34,320 bases of DNA from contig JAUVLC010000016.1 in assembly GCA_030595925.1 (NCBI GenBank), forward strand, positions 1 to 34,320, given 5' to 3'. Position numbers and translations under genes: made by a program. The first letter of the stretch is position 1; each line of letters opens with the position of its first letter. Positions 33,279 to 34,320 of the stretch are shown piece after piece. Under the pieces are notes generated by a model, which saw nothing but the letters and a program-made list of their open reading frames with translations, did no database searches and was not told the origin of the DNA. This DNA comes from Clostridia bacterium. GTDB lineage: Bacteria; CBDUZB01; JAGLHV01.

Positions 33279-34019
33279 ATGGCTCAAAAAAGGCTAAAGG
33301 TAAAATTTCTTTCCATGACCAATGATGCAGTTAATTTGATTTACTCCTCTTGCAGGCAATGTTATTCGGATAAATTTGCTGCTGATGTTTTTTCTAAAAA
33401 AGACGAAAAAAATATTGTCGGGGACAGAAAAAAAGAAGATTTTATAAAAAAGATAATTAAATCCGGACACGAAAGTCCTCTGGAGCATGTAAGTTTTTCT
33501 TTTGCAGTAGAAGGAATATCCCGTGCCTGCAGTCATCAGTTGGTAAGACATCGTTTAGCTTCTTATTCTCAGCAAAGTCAACGATATGTTCGGGCAATAG
33601 ATTTTGATTACATTATTCCTTCCTCTATTAAAAATGATTCAGAACTTCTAACGGTATTTGAAAATTCAATTTACGCTTGTCAGGAAGGTTATAAACGGCT
33701 GATTGAAATATTTGAAGCAAAAGGAATTGTAAAAGAACAGGCAAATCAGGATGCTCGTTTTTTACTTCCTATGGCCGTAGAAACTAAAATTGTAATTACG
33801 ATGAATTGTAGAGAGTTATTACATTTTTTCAAGGTTAGATGTTGTAATCGTACACAATGGGAATTGCGTAATCTGGCTAATGAAATGTTAAAAATAACAA
33901 AAGAAAAGATTCCCTGTGTTTTTTCCCTGGCGGGAGCAAAGTGTGAAAGTTTAGGTTATTGTCCCGAAGGAGAAAAGTTTAATTGTGGAAAATATCCTCC
34001 TGGACCAAAACTAAAATAG
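33279..34019 (+). CDS. thyX: Flavin-dependent thymidylate synthase ThyX
   Basis: 246 residues. The ThyX motif is RHRLASYSQQSQRY at 90-103 (R-H-R-x3-S-x5-R-Y class), preceded by SGHESPLEHVSFSF and followed by QANQDARFLLPMAVETK and LLHFFKVRCCNRTQWELR. It makes dTMP from dUMP with FAD, NADPH and methylene-THF. The C-terminal tail has four cysteines (KCESLGYC, FNCG), sometimes seen in this family. Its presence usually means that classical ThyA is absent, which the window cannot show. Confidence 0.95.
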   Translation: MAQKRLKVKFLSMTNDAVNLIYSSCRQCYSDKFAADVFSKKDEKNIVGDRKKEDFIKKIIKSGHESPLEHVSFSFAVEGISRACSHQLVRHRLASYSQQSQRYVRAIDFDYIIPSSIKNDSELLTVFENSIYACQEGYKRLIEIFEAKGIVKEQANQDARFLLPMAVETKIVITMNCRELLHFFKVRCCNRTQWELRNLANEMLKITKEKIPCVFSLAGAKCESLGYCPEGEKFNCGKYPPGPKLK

Positions 34020-34131
34020 TATGCGTTTTTAGGGGGGGAGAAGAAGGACTTTATTTTTCAGGGGTAATTTTTTTGATATTATTTAAAGGAATGGGGTAGT
34101 GTCAAAAATTAGATGAAAAAATATGAAAAGT

Positions 34132-34167
34132 AATTTCCCCCTTTGAAAAAGGGGGTTAGGGGGATTT
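34132..34167. repeat. Palindromic C/G-run repeat before the DUF559 gene
   Basis: CCCCCTTT-GAA-AAAGGGGG (34137-34155) followed by TTAGGGGGATTT. The C-run can pair with either of two G-runs. This kind of repeat is, from general knowledge, frequent in genomes that carry DUF559 genes. Confidence 0.6.
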
Positions 34168-34229
34168 ATTTAGGGTGTTAAAATATAACATGGATTTTAA
34201 AACATAGTGTTTGTCGATTACACAGGGAA

Positions 34230-34320
34230 ATGACAGATAGTGAGAGGGCATTATGGGCACGGTTACGGGGAAAACAAATTTTGAAGGTTCAATTTTATCG
34301 GCAGAAACCTACTGGGGGCT
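34230..34320 (+). CDS. DUF559 endonuclease-like protein, cut by window end
   Basis: Only the first 30 residues are visible. MTDSERALWARLRGKQ followed by VQFYRQKPTGG is the classic DUF559 start (T-x-x-E-x-x-L-W-x-x-L-R). DUF559 is related to very-short-patch-repair (Vsr-like) endonucleases and often accompanies mobile repeats. The frame is open upstream to 34179 and reads ILKHSVCRLHRE, which matches the usual N-terminal helix of the family, but no ordinary start codon is there. ATG 34190 lies in another frame and soon stops, so a 5' frameshift is possible. Function unproven. Confidence 0.7.
   Translation, partial: MTDSERALWARLRGKQILKVQFYRQKPTGG

Overview
The window comes from an AT-rich diderm bacterium. 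LptE, Lnt, MurJ, a TonB-dependent receptor and a predicted outer-membrane barrel show an LPS-type outer membrane. Flavin-dependent ThyX, a phosphofructokinase with pyrophosphate-type signature residues and an unusually short UvrC fit an uncultured candidate-phylum lineage. I cannot name the phylum from sequence alone.

Region 1 (about 1-10,400) is an accessory, defence-island-like stretch. It opens with the 3' end of a REP-associated (Y1/IS200-like) transposase. The stop codon of that gene abuts an N-terminally truncated Type IIG-like adenine methyltransferase. Next come a possible PD-(D/E)XK nuclease-like protein, a DUF3800 protein, two proteins with a HEPN-type R-x4-H signature, an HNH-like protein, and an AbiEi/AbiEii-type toxin-antitoxin pair whose toxin gene carries an in-frame stop. 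Between these orphan genes lie four related repeats of about 105-160 bp (A 5677-5831, B 6766-6902, C 7015-7122, D 10173-10334). Copy D has 12-bp perfect terminal inverted repeats, and all four keep traces of the same decayed reading frame. Several hairpins, palindromes and one multi-branched element fill the remaining gaps.

Region 2 (about 10,400-27,400) starts with a class-IV-like histone deacetylase family protein at the border and then becomes a conserved housekeeping backbone: lptE-holA, rpsT (opposite strand), murJ, a compact uvrC, a lytic transglycosylase, an Ogt/MGMT protein, two tandem cold-shock genes, secA-lnt, greA-purE, a predicted barrel protein, accA and a PPi-type pfkA. Many transcription units have clear TTGACA-17-TATAAT-like promoters and hairpin terminators.

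Region 3 (about 27,400-34,320) is mixed. It contains an intergenic mosaic of small inverted repeats, a flippase-like membrane protein (minus strand), an ABC substrate-binding protein followed by a TonB-dependent receptor (a likely uptake unit whose promoter is flanked by two TTAC(A/T)GTAA dyads), a DUF116 protein (minus), thyX, and a palindromic C/G-run repeat just upstream of a DUF559 gene cut by the window end.

The most notable possibility is that region 1 is an array of single orphan defence genes separated by a family of non-autonomous repeats. The strongest single-gene observations are the AbiEii nonsense codon, the beheaded methyltransferase, the compact UvrC and the tandem duplication that created two cold-shock genes exactly 300 bp apart.
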